Notes: generated from the letters alone by a model not told the origin. Positions 52,872 through 62,075 are shown, counted from the stretch's first letter. The stretch is 64,000 nt of DNA from CANLBN01 sp050633525 (GCA_050633525.1 JBOEGR010000014.1:1-64000); one strand, 5' to 3'. A program made the numbers and translations.

Positions 52872-53261
52872 TTGGGACAATACAAAAATAAGTCGATTCG
52901 TTGGATATTGGTAGCATTTTTCTTATCTATCTTTAGTTCTTTTCTTTCGGCTCAACCAGATGACTTGGCTATAACAATTGACGCTAGTCAATACAGCTCT
53001 ACTGATATTGAATTAAAAAAAGCGTTAATTTATACAGCTCTTCATTATCAGTGGGAAATTGTCGAGCACGATAAAAATAGCATGCTTTGGAAATATAAGA
53101 GAAACCTTCTTAAAATTGATATTTCTGCTCCTACTATAAAAATATATAATGATGAGGACGTAGAGATAGGAACTAAATGGTTAGCTAGAATCAAAAAGTT
53201 GACTTTAAGACGGTTAGCTTATTATTCTGAAGTTAGAAAAGCTCAGTCATTTGTTAACTAA
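52872..53261 (+). CDS. Secreted hypothetical protein (129 aa)
   Basis: I do not recognise this family. The TTG start was chosen for AAGGAGA six nucleotides upstream; a longer GTG start overlaps the halogenase gene end. A signal peptide is visible (SIRWILVAFFLSIFSSFLSA). The mature part has DASQYSSTDIELKKALIYTA and WEIVEHDKNSMLWKYK, and a lysine/arginine-rich end. It is positioned just after the halogenase gene and may be the last gene of that operon. Confidence 0.6.
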   Translation: MGQYKNKSIRWILVAFFLSIFSSFLSAQPDDLAITIDASQYSSTDIELKKALIYTALHYQWEIVEHDKNSMLWKYKRNLLKIDISAPTIKIYNDEDVEIGTKWLARIKKLTLRRLAYYSEVRKAQSFVN

Positions 53262-53326
53262 TTTGTTCTTTTTGATTTTTCATATTGGCCAATTATTGTT
53301 GGTTCAGCGGTAAGGATAATTGGTCA

Positions 53327-54151
53327 ATGCCTCTATATAAAATACTCTCTGTTGTTGTTTTTCTTCCACTTATCTCTTTTGGTGTTTATGCCAAGGAGCT
53401 GCCCTTATGGGAGCTTGGTTTAGGTGCGGGTGCTTTACATCAATCTTATTATACTGGTACTAAGCAAACTCGCTCTTATGCATTTCCTGTTGTGCTGGGT
53501 GTTTATAGAGGAGAGTTTTTAAAGTCGGACGATAAAGGTATCCGTGCTCAGCTTTTTAAAGATGAGCGTTTTAAGTTAGATCTTAGTTTTGACTTTAACT
53601 TTGCTGTTGATAGCGATGAAATTGACCTTCGCCAAGGCATGGACGATATTGGTAGCTTGCTTGAGGTTGGCCCTTCTTTGGAGGTTAAGCTATTTGAGAG
53701 TGAATCAAATAAATGGTTCTTAAGATTTCCGCTTCGAGGTGTTATGGAGATTGATGATGGCGAGTTTAGTACTGCTGGCTATAACTTTTCGCCCTCTATT
53801 GCATTGGAGAAAAAATTTCTCGGCACAAGCTGGAAAACAGGGGCGAGTATTGCGTTTAAGTTTGGCGATCAAAAGTATAACTCCATTTATTACAGCGTTG
53901 ATCCTGAGTTTGCGACAACAGACCGCGAAGCTTATCAAGCCGATAGCGGTTATGCTGGTTCTCGTTTGCAGCTTTCTTTGACATCAAAAAGTAGCAAAAA
54001 CCTACTGGTCTTCTTTTTAAGGTATGACGATATAAGTGGTGCTGTCTATGACGATTCGCCATTAGTAGAGACCAAAAGCAATACCACAGTTGGTGTTTTG
54101 TACACTCGTTACATCTTTAAATCTAAGCGTTTTGTGAATCGAGATGAATGA
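53327..54151 (+). CDS. MipA/OmpV family outer membrane protein (second)
   Basis: A 274-residue barrel protein with a signal peptide (ILSVVVFLPLISFGVYAKEL) and a C-terminal YTRYIFKSKRF segment. The ELGLGAGALHQSYYTGT opening and the LGVYRGEFLKSD and GPSLEVKLFESE strands fit the MipA/OmpV fold, as does the length. The ATG giving MPLYKIL was preferred to one 14 codons upstream because AAGGA lies ten nucleotides before it. It ends 2 nt from the convergent TauE/SafE gene, with no space for a terminator. Confidence 0.8.
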   Translation: MPLYKILSVVVFLPLISFGVYAKELPLWELGLGAGALHQSYYTGTKQTRSYAFPVVLGVYRGEFLKSDDKGIRAQLFKDERFKLDLSFDFNFAVDSDEIDLRQGMDDIGSLLEVGPSLEVKLFESESNKWFLRFPLRGVMEIDDGEFSTAGYNFSPSIALEKKFLGTSWKTGASIAFKFGDQKYNSIYYSVDPEFATTDREAYQADSGYAGSRLQLSLTSKSSKNLLVFFLRYDDISGAVYDDSPLVETKSNTTVGVLYTRYIFKSKRFVNRDE

Positions 54152-54153
54152 CT

Positions 54154-55092
54154 TTATTGCTTTTCTAGTCTGCGTTTGTAAATTAGAAAGGCAGTAATAC
54201 AGGCGAGTATTAATAAAATATAGTGTGTTTTAAACCCAATAATCAATACTGTCGAAAAAATATCGATCGATATTAAGACTAGCAGGAAATAAACCATAAT
54301 ATTTTTGTGTATGTAGCGGCAGGCCACCGCGCCAAGAGGTGCGCCGATAACGACGATAGGCACAGCGGCTAGCCAATAGGATACGACTTCTCCAGAAAAG
54401 TAATCAGTGGTAGTCAATATCGCAACGAAACCTATTATGGCATTAAAGGCCATAACGACCACTGAAGTCGCAATTGCTTTCTTAAAATCATAATGCCAAA
54501 TAAATATCATCATCGCGAAGAGTATAAAATCAATTCCTGTTCCGATGATTCCACTGAGTATTCCACCAATAAAACAACTTAATGTTAATGCGATGCGTCC
54601 AGGTTGTGGTTTTTCTGTATGGGCAATCTGCTCATAATTAAATCGCATCCAAATTAAACCTAAGGCGACAATAAAACTAAAGCAACTAAACAGATACTTT
54701 ATATCTGCTCCCGAGATTTGCAGGCGAATAAAAAAGAAGCTGCTCAGTAATCCTAGTCCGCCGGCGATAAGCGAATAGCGAATTGTTCGCCAGCAGATGG
54801 GTATCTTGGTAAGGAAGATCATAATGGCGGCAGCCGTCATTCCGATACTTTGAATGGCTAAAGAGAAAAAGAGAGCGGTAGCGCTATCAATGCTTAATAC
54901 TTTTGTGAAAATAGGGAAGGCAACGGCGCCTCCACCAACACTGGTTGATCCTGCCACAAATGAACCGAGTAACATGGTGAGCGCAATGGTGAAGTGCTGT
55001 TTGATTATCTCAAAGCCTTCTAGGCCTACAAACAATATCCAAGTTGTCCATGTAATAAGCGCTATCGCTATTTGAACGCGTAACTCACGCAT
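54154..55092 (-). CDS. TauE/SafE family membrane transporter
   Basis: A 312-residue membrane protein with about eight helices and the repeated TauE/SafE pattern: GSFVAGSTSVGGGAVAFPIF in the first half and GGILSGIIGTGIDFILFAM in the second. The family includes sulfite/sulfonate exporters, but also many of unknown substrate. It is transcribed towards the MipA gene and away from nothing functionally related. A charged C-terminal end (YKRRLEKQ) is present. Confidence 0.85.
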   Translation of the reverse strand: MRELRVQIAIALITWTTWILFVGLEGFEIIKQHFTIALTMLLGSFVAGSTSVGGGAVAFPIFTKVLSIDSATALFFSLAIQSIGMTAAAIMIFLTKIPICWRTIRYSLIAGGLGLLSSFFFIRLQISGADIKYLFSCFSFIVALGLIWMRFNYEQIAHTEKPQPGRIALTLSCFIGGILSGIIGTGIDFILFAMMIFIWHYDFKKAIATSVVVMAFNAIIGFVAILTTTDYFSGEVVSYWLAAVPIVVIGAPLGAVACRYIHKNIMVYFLLVLISIDIFSTVLIIGFKTHYILLILACITAFLIYKRRLEKQ

Positions 55093-55212
55093 ACTCTGTT
55101 GTCCCTATGGCTAGAAGGTTGATTAAAAGCTGATTGTCTAAAGGAAGGGGGCGAATATTAGCTGTTTGCAGTGAGAAAATCTATCTTGCGGGGAGGTGCG
55201 ATGCCCTGTTGC

Positions 55213-55581
55213 TTATTGGTGGTAGCTAAATAAAGACATGAGTTCTCTTTCGCAAGCGCTCTCATCGCCTAAGTTGTGCATGATGATATTGCGTAAGTGT
55301 GTCATGCCTTCGACATCAAACTCTAGGAAGTGGAAGCCATAGAACTGCCCATTGTTATGCGCTTCTTCTGCTTTGACTTTCATGCTACTGCCATTTTCAA
55401 AAAAAATTTCAGCAGTGATGGGCTGGTCGTTGTTAAAAGTTAAGGGTGAGCGACTATTGACCAAAATACCTTTAAATGAAATATCAACAACGTGCCCAAG
55501 CCACAACTGCTCCCCTTGGGACAGTTTGACTTGGGTTACAAAGGATACGCGAGTAAATTGGCGTTTTTCTTCTGCTGACAT
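55213..55581 (-). CDS. PilZ-domain c-di-GMP-binding protein
   Basis: A 122-residue single-domain PilZ protein. The c-di-GMP motifs are RQFTRV (RxxxR) and DISFKGILVNS (DxSxxG). It resembles the small stand-alone PilZ adaptors that act on motility or surface functions when c-di-GMP is high. An AAAGG ribosome-binding site precedes the ATG. It is separate from the DUF3570 operon by 77 nt and points the same way. Confidence 0.9.
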   Translation of the reverse strand: MSAEEKRQFTRVSFVTQVKLSQGEQLWLGHVVDISFKGILVNSRSPLTFNNDQPITAEIFFENGSSMKVKAEEAHNNGQFYGFHFLEFDVEGMTHLRNIIMHNLGDESACERELMSLFSYHQ

Positions 55582-55658
55582 GATGTTTACCTTTAACTTT
55601 ACCTTTAAGTGTAGAAGGCAATAGCGTATAAGGCAAAAAAATCAAATAAATGTGTTGT

Positions 55659-56879
55659 CTAGAAAAAAGCGGAATAAAACAACCTAAACACATCTGCTTC
55701 GAGGCTATAGAGAGGTTCTTCCCCAACGGCAAAATTATCATTGCTGGAGTCTCTAAAGTTATCGTAATCAAAGATCATATGATCCCAGCTAAAATTGAGT
55801 GTACTGTTGTTAAAGAATTCGTGGCGGCTTTTAAATGTATACGAGAGACTTAGCCCATACTGCACTGATGAGTACTCGCTAATTTCTTTGTCTCGGCCAT
55901 AGAATCTAGGTCTTTCAGCACTGAGATTGATAGTATCTCGATAAAAGAAAGCGCCAGAGCTTTGCTCATATACTCTACCTCTTAATTCCAATAGCCATCG
56001 ATCTTTTATTTGATGGCTATAGCGGAGTTCAAAGTTTTGTGATTCTACGTCCCAGCTATCCTCGTATTGCCGATACTCTGCCCGTAGGCTTGAATGGTTA
56101 GTAAATGCGTATATTCCTCTAATAGCGAATGCTTCACTGTTTCGAGTTTCAGGGTAACATTCTCCCCCGATCGTATTATTCTCTTGGCCTACGCACAATT
56201 GATTCCCATCTTCGTCTAAGTTGCCATCTAAATAATTGTCACGCTTGGCGCTGTTGTCTGCATCAAATGCTCTTGCGGCTCGATAAGGGTTTCGTAAAAA
56301 ACCTTCATCGAAAACGGCTTCGTAACTTGCCGAGGCAATAAAACGTTTTGTTAAAATTTGAGAGAAACCTAAGTTGTAACGACGACGATTAGTGCTGGCT
56401 TCAAAATCAGGCGCTCCTGTTGCTTTTACTGTATCGTCACCTAAGGCAAAGCCCATGGTTAAAGTAGAGAGATCGCCAAAAAATTCTTGGCTAATGGTGT
56501 AGCTTACCGTGTCGGCAATGTAATCACTTTCGGTACTATTGGCGTAGCCAAAACTCATGATGGTACGGTCGTTAAGGTAATCCATTCCTAAACTATATTC
56601 TTTACGCTCTTCTGTATATGCGCTAGCAGTAGCTAATACATCGACCGATGCGCTAGTCACCATATCAATATAATAATTGCCTGAGAAAGAAAACTTGTCG
56701 CCCACATTTTTTCTGACTAACACTGAAGGGCCGTCAATGGTGACGCCGCCGCCATCATAGCTATGCCATAACGCATCCGCTCGTTGTTCCGGTAATATGG
56801 CTGCGAGGCTGACAGAGGCTTTTATGCTAAAAAAAAGAACAATAAAAACAGTTGTTATTAAACGACTAGTTACAACCAC
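55659..56879 (-). CDS. DUF3570 outer membrane beta-barrel protein
   Basis: A barrel of about 406 residues with signal peptide (RLITTVFIVLFFSIKASVSLA), the family opening DALWHSYDGGGVTIDGPSVL with VGDKFSFSGNYYIDMVTSAS, and a C-terminal FRLFYSAFF aromatic end. I use a GTG start inside the DUF4266 gene end, with GGGGG upstream; an ATG 17 codons earlier (56930) would overlap that gene by 65 nt. DUF3570 genes are usually next to DUF4266 and TlpA-like genes, as here. The function is unknown; it is probably an outer-membrane partner of the upstream proteins. Confidence 0.83.
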   Translation of the reverse strand: MVVTSRLITTVFIVLFFSIKASVSLAAILPEQRADALWHSYDGGGVTIDGPSVLVRKNVGDKFSFSGNYYIDMVTSASVDVLATASAYTEERKEYSLGMDYLNDRTIMSFGYANSTESDYIADTVSYTISQEFFGDLSTLTMGFALGDDTVKATGAPDFEASTNRRRYNLGFSQILTKRFIASASYEAVFDEGFLRNPYRAARAFDADNSAKRDNYLDGNLDEDGNQLCVGQENNTIGGECYPETRNSEAFAIRGIYAFTNHSSLRAEYRQYEDSWDVESQNFELRYSHQIKDRWLLELRGRVYEQSSGAFFYRDTINLSAERPRFYGRDKEISEYSSVQYGLSLSYTFKSRHEFFNNSTLNFSWDHMIFDYDNFRDSSNDNFAVGEEPLYSLEADVFRLFYSAFF

Positions 56880-57090
56880 AACCGCCCCCAGCGCTGCCTT
56901 CTGCTCCTCGAGCACCTTCACGTGATTCATAAACGTGATTCATATATTTTGTGCTTATAGGGTCGCGCTCAAAAGCCATAATAGGGCTTGAAAGAAGCTC
57001 ACGCTCATGTGCTTTTACCCATGGTTTTATTTCAAATTTGCTACACCCGGAAATTAATAAGAGCGCTACAAAGACAGTGGCTATTTTCAT
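56866..57090 (-). CDS. DUF4266 small Cys-tailed lipoprotein
   Basis: A 74-residue protein with the lipoprotein signal MKIATVFVALLLISGCSK (lipobox ISGC, Cys16) and the family core FEIKPWVKAHERELLSSPIM. The C-terminus GSAGGGCGCN has two cysteines in a glycine run, a tail that as I recall is typical of DUF4266. Its function is unknown; the tail could bind metal or heme or be modified. It lies between TlpA-like and DUF3570 genes in one operon. Confidence 0.87.
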   Translation of the reverse strand: MKIATVFVALLLISGCSKFEIKPWVKAHERELLSSPIMAFERDPISTKYMNHVYESREGARGAEGSAGGGCGCN

Positions 57091-57100
57091 TGTAGTTCAC

Positions 57101-57616
57101 CTATTCTCTAAGAAGTGTTTTAATCATTTTTTTGTACTTGCGCTCGTCACCTGGTTTATAAGCTTCATGTAAAAAGCGAGCATTGCCACTGCGGTCAAGA
57201 AAAACAGTCGTAGGCATTCCCATGTTTTTGCCTAGAAATTGCTGTTCTAAAGTTGTGGTAACGCTTTTTTCATTATCGTATAAGATAGGGAAGGTAAGGT
57301 TTTTTTCGCGAACAAACTTTTCAATTTCTGAACGCTTGGATGCTACTTTACTGTTTTCAACATTAATGCCAAGAATAGTAAAGCCTGCTTTACTGTAGCG
57401 GTTATACAGTGCTTCTAGTGCGGGCATTTCTTGGCGGCAAGGGCCACACCATGTGGCCCAAAAGTTTAGCATAACAACTTGGCCTCGCAATTCTTCCAGC
57501 CTTACATTTTTCCCGCTCGAACTGTCGAGGGTAAAGTCAGGCATTTTCCCGCTAATTTCTTTTGCTTGAACGCTTAATGCTAGAGCGCTTATGAGTATCG
57601 ATAGTAATAGTTTCAT
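57101..57616 (-). CDS. TlpA-like thiol-disulfide oxidoreductase
   Basis: A 171-residue exported thioredoxin-fold protein with signal peptide (LLLSILISALALSVQAKE). The active site is WATWCGPCRQEMPAL (CGPC). The AhpC/TSA-like start MPDFTLDSSSGKNVRLEELRG and MPTTVFLDRSG (cis-Pro) are present. It is periplasmic and probably reduces cysteines of a partner such as the DUF4266 tail or c-type cytochrome apoproteins encoded nearby; this is an inference from context. It is 10 nt upstream of the DUF4266 gene. Confidence 0.9.
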   Translation of the reverse strand: MKLLLSILISALALSVQAKEISGKMPDFTLDSSSGKNVRLEELRGQVVMLNFWATWCGPCRQEMPALEALYNRYSKAGFTILGINVENSKVASKRSEIEKFVREKNLTFPILYDNEKSVTTTLEQQFLGKNMGMPTTVFLDRSGNARFLHEAYKPGDERKYKKMIKTLLRE

Positions 57617-57629
57617 AGTTATTCTCTCG

Positions 57630-58301
57630 CTAGAAATAGAAAGATAAGCCTAAAGTAGCTTCTAAGTTATTGGTGGTTTTGTCTTCGATGATATCGCTAT
57701 TGAAAATATGATCTTTAACTGTTGCGTGAAGTGCAAGGTAATCAGTTAAGTAAAAGCGCAAGCCGCCACCAATGGTGTAGGTAAAATAATCGCTCTCATT
57801 GAAAGTCGTATTGCCTCCACCCAATAAGATATAAAACGCGCTGTTATAAGCGGTATTTTTGCCTAAAAAGACTTCGCCCTGAAATATGTTGTAAACAATA
57901 GAAATGTTGTAGTAACTATATTCTCTCTGGTCGGAAGTGAGTAGTTGAATGCCTCCACCTAATACTTCGATACTGGACTCTTTTGCTTCACTCAAACCAT
58001 AATTTAATTCAATAACAAAATCTTCTGTCATATGGTAGGCGAAACGAATGCCGTTAACACTGTTAGAGCCGAAGTCTTCTATAGAGAGAACGCCTGTATA
58101 TACACCAATTTCCCAGTCCTCGCTGTCGAGTTGGTCTTCTGTAATTGTTCTGCGTTCTAAATCTGGAGTGATAATTTTATCGAGCACCGGGTTATCGCTC
58201 TCCGAATTCTGTGGTTGTGCAATAACAAAACCGCTGGCCACCAGAAATATCATTGTAGTAATGATGTGGCTTATTTTTTTGTTTATGTTTCGATACATCA
58301 T
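57630..58301 (-). CDS. Outer membrane beta-barrel protein
   Basis: A 223-residue barrel. The ATG chosen (MMYRNINKK) has AAGAG upstream; a longer start overlaps the previous gene. A signal peptide is seen (HIITTMIFLVASGFVIAQ). The barrel begins DWEIGVYTGVLSIEDFGS and ends TLGLSFYF. Its strand layout is similar to the barrel part of the neighbouring SH3 protein (KWEIGTAAGAF...GVTAFF), so the two are probably paralogues of the OMP_b-brl/TIGR04565-like group. It lies 13 nt upstream of the TlpA-like gene. Confidence 0.72.
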   Translation of the reverse strand: MMYRNINKKISHIITTMIFLVASGFVIAQPQNSESDNPVLDKIITPDLERRTITEDQLDSEDWEIGVYTGVLSIEDFGSNSVNGIRFAYHMTEDFVIELNYGLSEAKESSIEVLGGGIQLLTSDQREYSYYNISIVYNIFQGEVFLGKNTAYNSAFYILLGGGNTTFNESDYFTYTIGGGLRFYLTDYLALHATVKDHIFNSDIIEDKTTNNLEATLGLSFYF

Positions 58302-58348
58302 ATTTCTCTTTTTGGTCAGAAATAATAAAGGAATAAATTTAGTGCAAC

Positions 58349-59134
58349 TTAAAAGAAAGCTGTAACACCTAGCTTCCACTCATCTATGTTACCGTTCTTT
58401 CTATCGTCTGGTAGTGTGGTGTAATTGTTATATTCAAATCGAGCTAGAAAACGATGTGTTAAGTAATACTGTAGGCCTGTGCCAACAAGAAAGAAATTGT
58501 CTTTACTATCGTCTTGCGTTGTATTGCTGTTCGCTGAAATATCAATTTGACCATTGCCCAGAGTAAAAAAAGGAGATAGTCGCCATTCAGGAAAAGGCTG
58601 ATGTACCAAGCCCCAAGAGATGAGTCTAGCGTTAGAAAATCGCCCGGTTGCCTGAGAGATGCGTATTTCAGCACTGACATGTTTGGTAAACCGATAAGCA
58701 CCGTGGACACCGATGACTTCAATCGCATTATCGAATGCGCCTGCAGCCGTACCTATTTCCCATTTGCGACGACTGAAGTCATCTCTTCGAGGTATTCCTA
58801 GCTCCACTGCTTCTCCATTGGGGCCGATTGTGTCGCTCATATAGCGTCTATGAATCCAGCCGGTGATACCTTTCTCTGTTGTTGCTTTGATCCAGTCAGT
58901 TTTGCTGTAAAGCAGTGTGACACTCTCGCCTTTTTCTAGTACGTGAAACACTGGGTATCCCCTACCGGGGCCAGTATGCATACTGATATAAGTATCGTTC
59001 ACAATGACTCTTAGCTCTTCTTTTGCAAAAGAATGGACGCTAAAGAAAAGCATAAAGATAGTCAAAGCAATCAGTATTGAGAGTGAGTTATGGCCAAGCG
59101 GATTTTCTCGCTTATTAGCCGGAAACAAAAACAT
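58349..59134 (-). CDS. SH3-domain protein with outer-membrane barrel
   Basis: A 261-residue protein with a membrane/signal segment (LSILIALTIFMLFFSVHSFA), then a bacterial SH3 domain at about 40-100 (YISMHTGPGRGYPVFHVLEKG, WIKATTEKGITGWIHRRYM). From about residue 120 it becomes a barrel with the C-terminal LGVTAFF. SH3b domains often bind peptidoglycan, so this may anchor the outer membrane complex to the wall. It is in an operon with the HzsA-like gene (28 nt downstream of it) and the second barrel gene. Confidence 0.75.
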   Translation of the reverse strand: MFLFPANKRENPLGHNSLSILIALTIFMLFFSVHSFAKEELRVIVNDTYISMHTGPGRGYPVFHVLEKGESVTLLYSKTDWIKATTEKGITGWIHRRYMSDTIGPNGEAVELGIPRRDDFSRRKWEIGTAAGAFDNAIEVIGVHGAYRFTKHVSAEIRISQATGRFSNARLISWGLVHQPFPEWRLSPFFTLGNGQIDISANSNTTQDDSKDNFFLVGTGLQYYLTHRFLARFEYNNYTTLPDDRKNGNIDEWKLGVTAFF

Positions 59135-59162
59135 CAGTTGAGAAAATCCTTAAGCCGTTTGT

Positions 59163-62075
59163 TTAGTCGAGCGGAGCATCGAGAGGGTTATTATAATATT
59201 GGCCGCCAATATCGAGCCATTCGCGAAGCAAGCGTAGCTCATTTGGGCTCATAAAACTACTGTGATCGACCGTTCCGTCAGAGCCTTCTAGCTTATCAAA
59301 GAAACGGCTACCAGAAGCATTGCTGAGTCTCATGACTGGACTGGCTGGAATATCATTTGGATCTATAGGGATCATGACGTCAATGGGGCTGCCTCCAGCG
59401 TCTAGGATTGGTGCGCCCATGGCATCAAGGTAAACATCGCCTACAGCACCAGTGAAGCTTTGAATATAGATGTCGTCGACATCATCATCCCCTTCACTAA
59501 ATAGACGGACTTCGGGGATAGGATTTCCGCCTACATCAAGAATTTGATCTCCATCAGCGTCAAGGTAAAACTGTTGTACGCCGTTGACAATCTCCAAAAC
59601 AAATAAGGTGAGAAAAGTAGGGCTACCTGCTGGGTTAAGGATGAGAGGTGTATCTTGTCTGAGTAACTCTCGATACGAAGTGTAGTGATTCACTTCATCT
59701 GTTGATGCTTGGCTCGTTAGCTCAAGTTGCCCTGCAGGTTGTTGTGCGCCGCCAACACTGTCAGTCACGCTATGGCAGGTAACACATGAATTCGTCACTC
59801 TTGTCGCTTCCCATATGGGTTGAATATGATCAGGGTAATTAATGACTGTTCGGCAATTGGCTTGCCAAGTGGTTTGGCAGCCTGCATCTGTCGGGGCTGT
59901 AGTGAGTAGTGGAGTGAAATCAACATCTCCCGATGTGCCTGCATAGCGAAGATTAAAATCAGCGTTAACGACGGGATCGCTCCAGTCATCGGTATATTCT
60001 AGGTCGGTACTTAATACTCTTGGGCCATTAGGTTCCGTCTCGCCCGTTGGAATGGCTTTGGCAAAGACTTCTGCCATTGTGTCTCTGTCTTCTACGCCCG
60101 AGACGTTACTGTATTTTGTGTTGTTAAAGTGAACGCCAACGGCGAGTGCGCCAGGGTTAACTGATAAGCTTCTAGCATCACTGTCTTGATTTAGTCTGCC
60201 GTGAGGCTCTTCGCTATCGGCCGTATGGCAGCCGACACATTGGTAAGTTTCTCCGCTTTTTAGTTGGAGGTTGTTTCTATGTAGTGGGGCTATTCTTTCG
60301 CCATTGACATCAACGACGTCAAAATGAAAGGCAACGTCGGCAGGTGCTTCTACCATCACCGAGCCATCCGGTTCTATGGGGGCGTAGCCAAGTATTTCAC
60401 GCATGCCTCGGTTTTGATTCAAGCCAAAAGCAGAGTTATCAAAATCATAGACATCATCGCTCGGGATACTCACGGGTTTGATTAGTCGTAAAAAGCGAGC
60501 CGGTCTTGCTGTCGCGAGAGTCTGTGCTGGGTCGGATAGCACACTGATCCCAGCGGCAGAGGTATCGGTGCCGTCAGTATCGTAAACGCTGCGAATATTA
60601 AGTACGCCAGACGTTCTGGCTACAAGGTCTTCATCTAGAGTGGCTTCAGTAACGGTTGTAGGTAGTGTTCGCTCTTTCATTAACACTACATCGGTATACA
60701 TTTCGTTTTCTTGTGCAATAGCGACGGGGTTTTGTGTACCGCCATTGGCATCGTAAAGCCAGAGTCCAAAAAAGGCAGGAGCGGCCTCTAGTTCTGGATT
60801 GGCGAGATTACTGTCAGTACAGGCAAGAATAATATCGTCACTAGTATCATCGGGGGTATCATTGTCGTCTAGAAGACGACAAGGGTTCCAGCTCACTAAA
60901 AAGCGAAGGCTGCCGTCAATTGGAAAGGCTGAGTTAAAGTAACCATGAGTGGATATATTGTCGTCCAGATTAACTGTGCCTTGTGTAACGGAGTTTTGCC
61001 CCGGTCCTGTAGCGCCGCTATTGTTGTAGCTGGCTTGATTGATATCAGTAAAACCTTCGCTATCAATGCGGACAATGTCGCCACCGAGTGTTTCTGACTC
61101 TCTTTGTTGAAGAATTGCGCTGAGTGAGCCGTCTGACATTTCCTGCAGGTCAATAAAGGTCGTTTGATTATTGCTAGTGTTACCGGTTGTTTGGCTGTGA
61201 TAACCATAAAGAATGCGTAAATTACTGCCATCAATGTTGAGGGTATAGATGGCCAGTCTATCGCGTTGGTCGCCCATGTCTGATCGTAAGAATGCAATGC
61301 GACCATCGGATAGTACGGTGGGTTGTAAGTCATGCCCTTGGCTGAATGTCACTTGTTGTATGTTGGCACCATTAGGGTCATTGCTAGGGTCGACAATATG
61401 GAGGTTGAAAATATCTTCATCGTCTGTTGTAGCCGCGTAGCCGCTTTTGCCTTCATCTAGCAAAATGGCCCGACTGCGAACTTGTCGGGTAGAAGTGAAC
61501 ACGATACGGCCATCAGGTAAGTAGGCAGGGCTAATATCATGGTGTTCACCAGAGCGAATGGCGTCTGCTATTACAGGAGTGAGGCTGTCGTTATCTAAGT
61601 CATATTCCCATAAATTCCATTTGGGTTGGTCTTCCTCATCTACATCTTCTAGTTCTGGGTCTCGCATGGCAAAAACCAGCCTGCGTCCATCATAAGATAC
61701 GTCAACATCTTTAATGTCGTAGAGAGCACCTGCTGGGAAAGCCGACGCAGTGATGTTGCGCTCGTTGGCCGATTGGCTGGCGCGGTCTCTGATGTAGAGG
61801 GCAGCTCCACCGTTGAATGCGGTAGGATCCATAATATCTTCGGTGATCACGTCTCCATCTTCATCAACAGGGACGGCTCGTTTAACATAGGCTACGGGTT
61901 CATCTGCGACTAAAGGGTCTTCTTCTTGGTCTGAACCGCCGCTGCCACAAGCGCTAATCATCAGGGCAATAAGGCCACCAGTCAGTATTGATTTGCTTTT
62001 GATTAGTGATGTCTCTATAAAGTGCCCACTGCTGAACGCAATGGTTTTCGAGTCAAAGGGTAGCAAGGCTGACAT
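59163..62075 (-). CDS. HzsA-like lipoprotein with beta-propeller repeats and two c-type heme motifs
   Basis: A 970-residue exported lipoprotein (lipobox LMISAC, Cys43). Residues about 80-500 have TolB/propeller-like repeats (VSYDGRRLVFAM, SPAYLPDGRIVFTSTRQ, PTVLSDGRIAFLRS). CxxCH motifs lie at about 612 (CVGCH) and 764 (CVTCH). This order is that of hydrazine-synthase alpha-subunit-like proteins, a family now known well beyond anammox bacteria; a hydrazine role is not implied. Near the C-terminus, YLDADGDQILDVGGNPI and YLDAMGAPILDAGGSPI are an internal duplication. It is the first gene of the minus-strand locus, divergent from the next CxxCH genes. Confidence 0.82.
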   Translation of the reverse strand: MSALLPFDSKTIAFSSGHFIETSLIKSKSILTGGLIALMISACGSGGSDQEEDPLVADEPVAYVKRAVPVDEDGDVITEDIMDPTAFNGGAALYIRDRASQSANERNITASAFPAGALYDIKDVDVSYDGRRLVFAMRDPELEDVDEEDQPKWNLWEYDLDNDSLTPVIADAIRSGEHHDISPAYLPDGRIVFTSTRQVRSRAILLDEGKSGYAATTDDEDIFNLHIVDPSNDPNGANIQQVTFSQGHDLQPTVLSDGRIAFLRSDMGDQRDRLAIYTLNIDGSNLRILYGYHSQTTGNTSNNQTTFIDLQEMSDGSLSAILQQRESETLGGDIVRIDSEGFTDINQASYNNSGATGPGQNSVTQGTVNLDDNISTHGYFNSAFPIDGSLRFLVSWNPCRLLDDNDTPDDTSDDIILACTDSNLANPELEAAPAFFGLWLYDANGGTQNPVAIAQENEMYTDVVLMKERTLPTTVTEATLDEDLVARTSGVLNIRSVYDTDGTDTSAAGISVLSDPAQTLATARPARFLRLIKPVSIPSDDVYDFDNSAFGLNQNRGMREILGYAPIEPDGSVMVEAPADVAFHFDVVDVNGERIAPLHRNNLQLKSGETYQCVGCHTADSEEPHGRLNQDSDARSLSVNPGALAVGVHFNNTKYSNVSGVEDRDTMAEVFAKAIPTGETEPNGPRVLSTDLEYTDDWSDPVVNADFNLRYAGTSGDVDFTPLLTTAPTDAGCQTTWQANCRTVINYPDHIQPIWEATRVTNSCVTCHSVTDSVGGAQQPAGQLELTSQASTDEVNHYTSYRELLRQDTPLILNPAGSPTFLTLFVLEIVNGVQQFYLDADGDQILDVGGNPIPEVRLFSEGDDDVDDIYIQSFTGAVGDVYLDAMGAPILDAGGSPIDVMIPIDPNDIPASPVMRLSNASGSRFFDKLEGSDGTVDHSSFMSPNELRLLREWLDIGGQYYNNPLDAPLD

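Noticed and set aside
59163..62075. Evidence for anammox or hydrazine metabolism
   Set aside because: Only an HzsA-like fold is suggested; no HzsB/C, Hdh or nitrite-reduction partners are present, and the host is a gammaproteobacterium.
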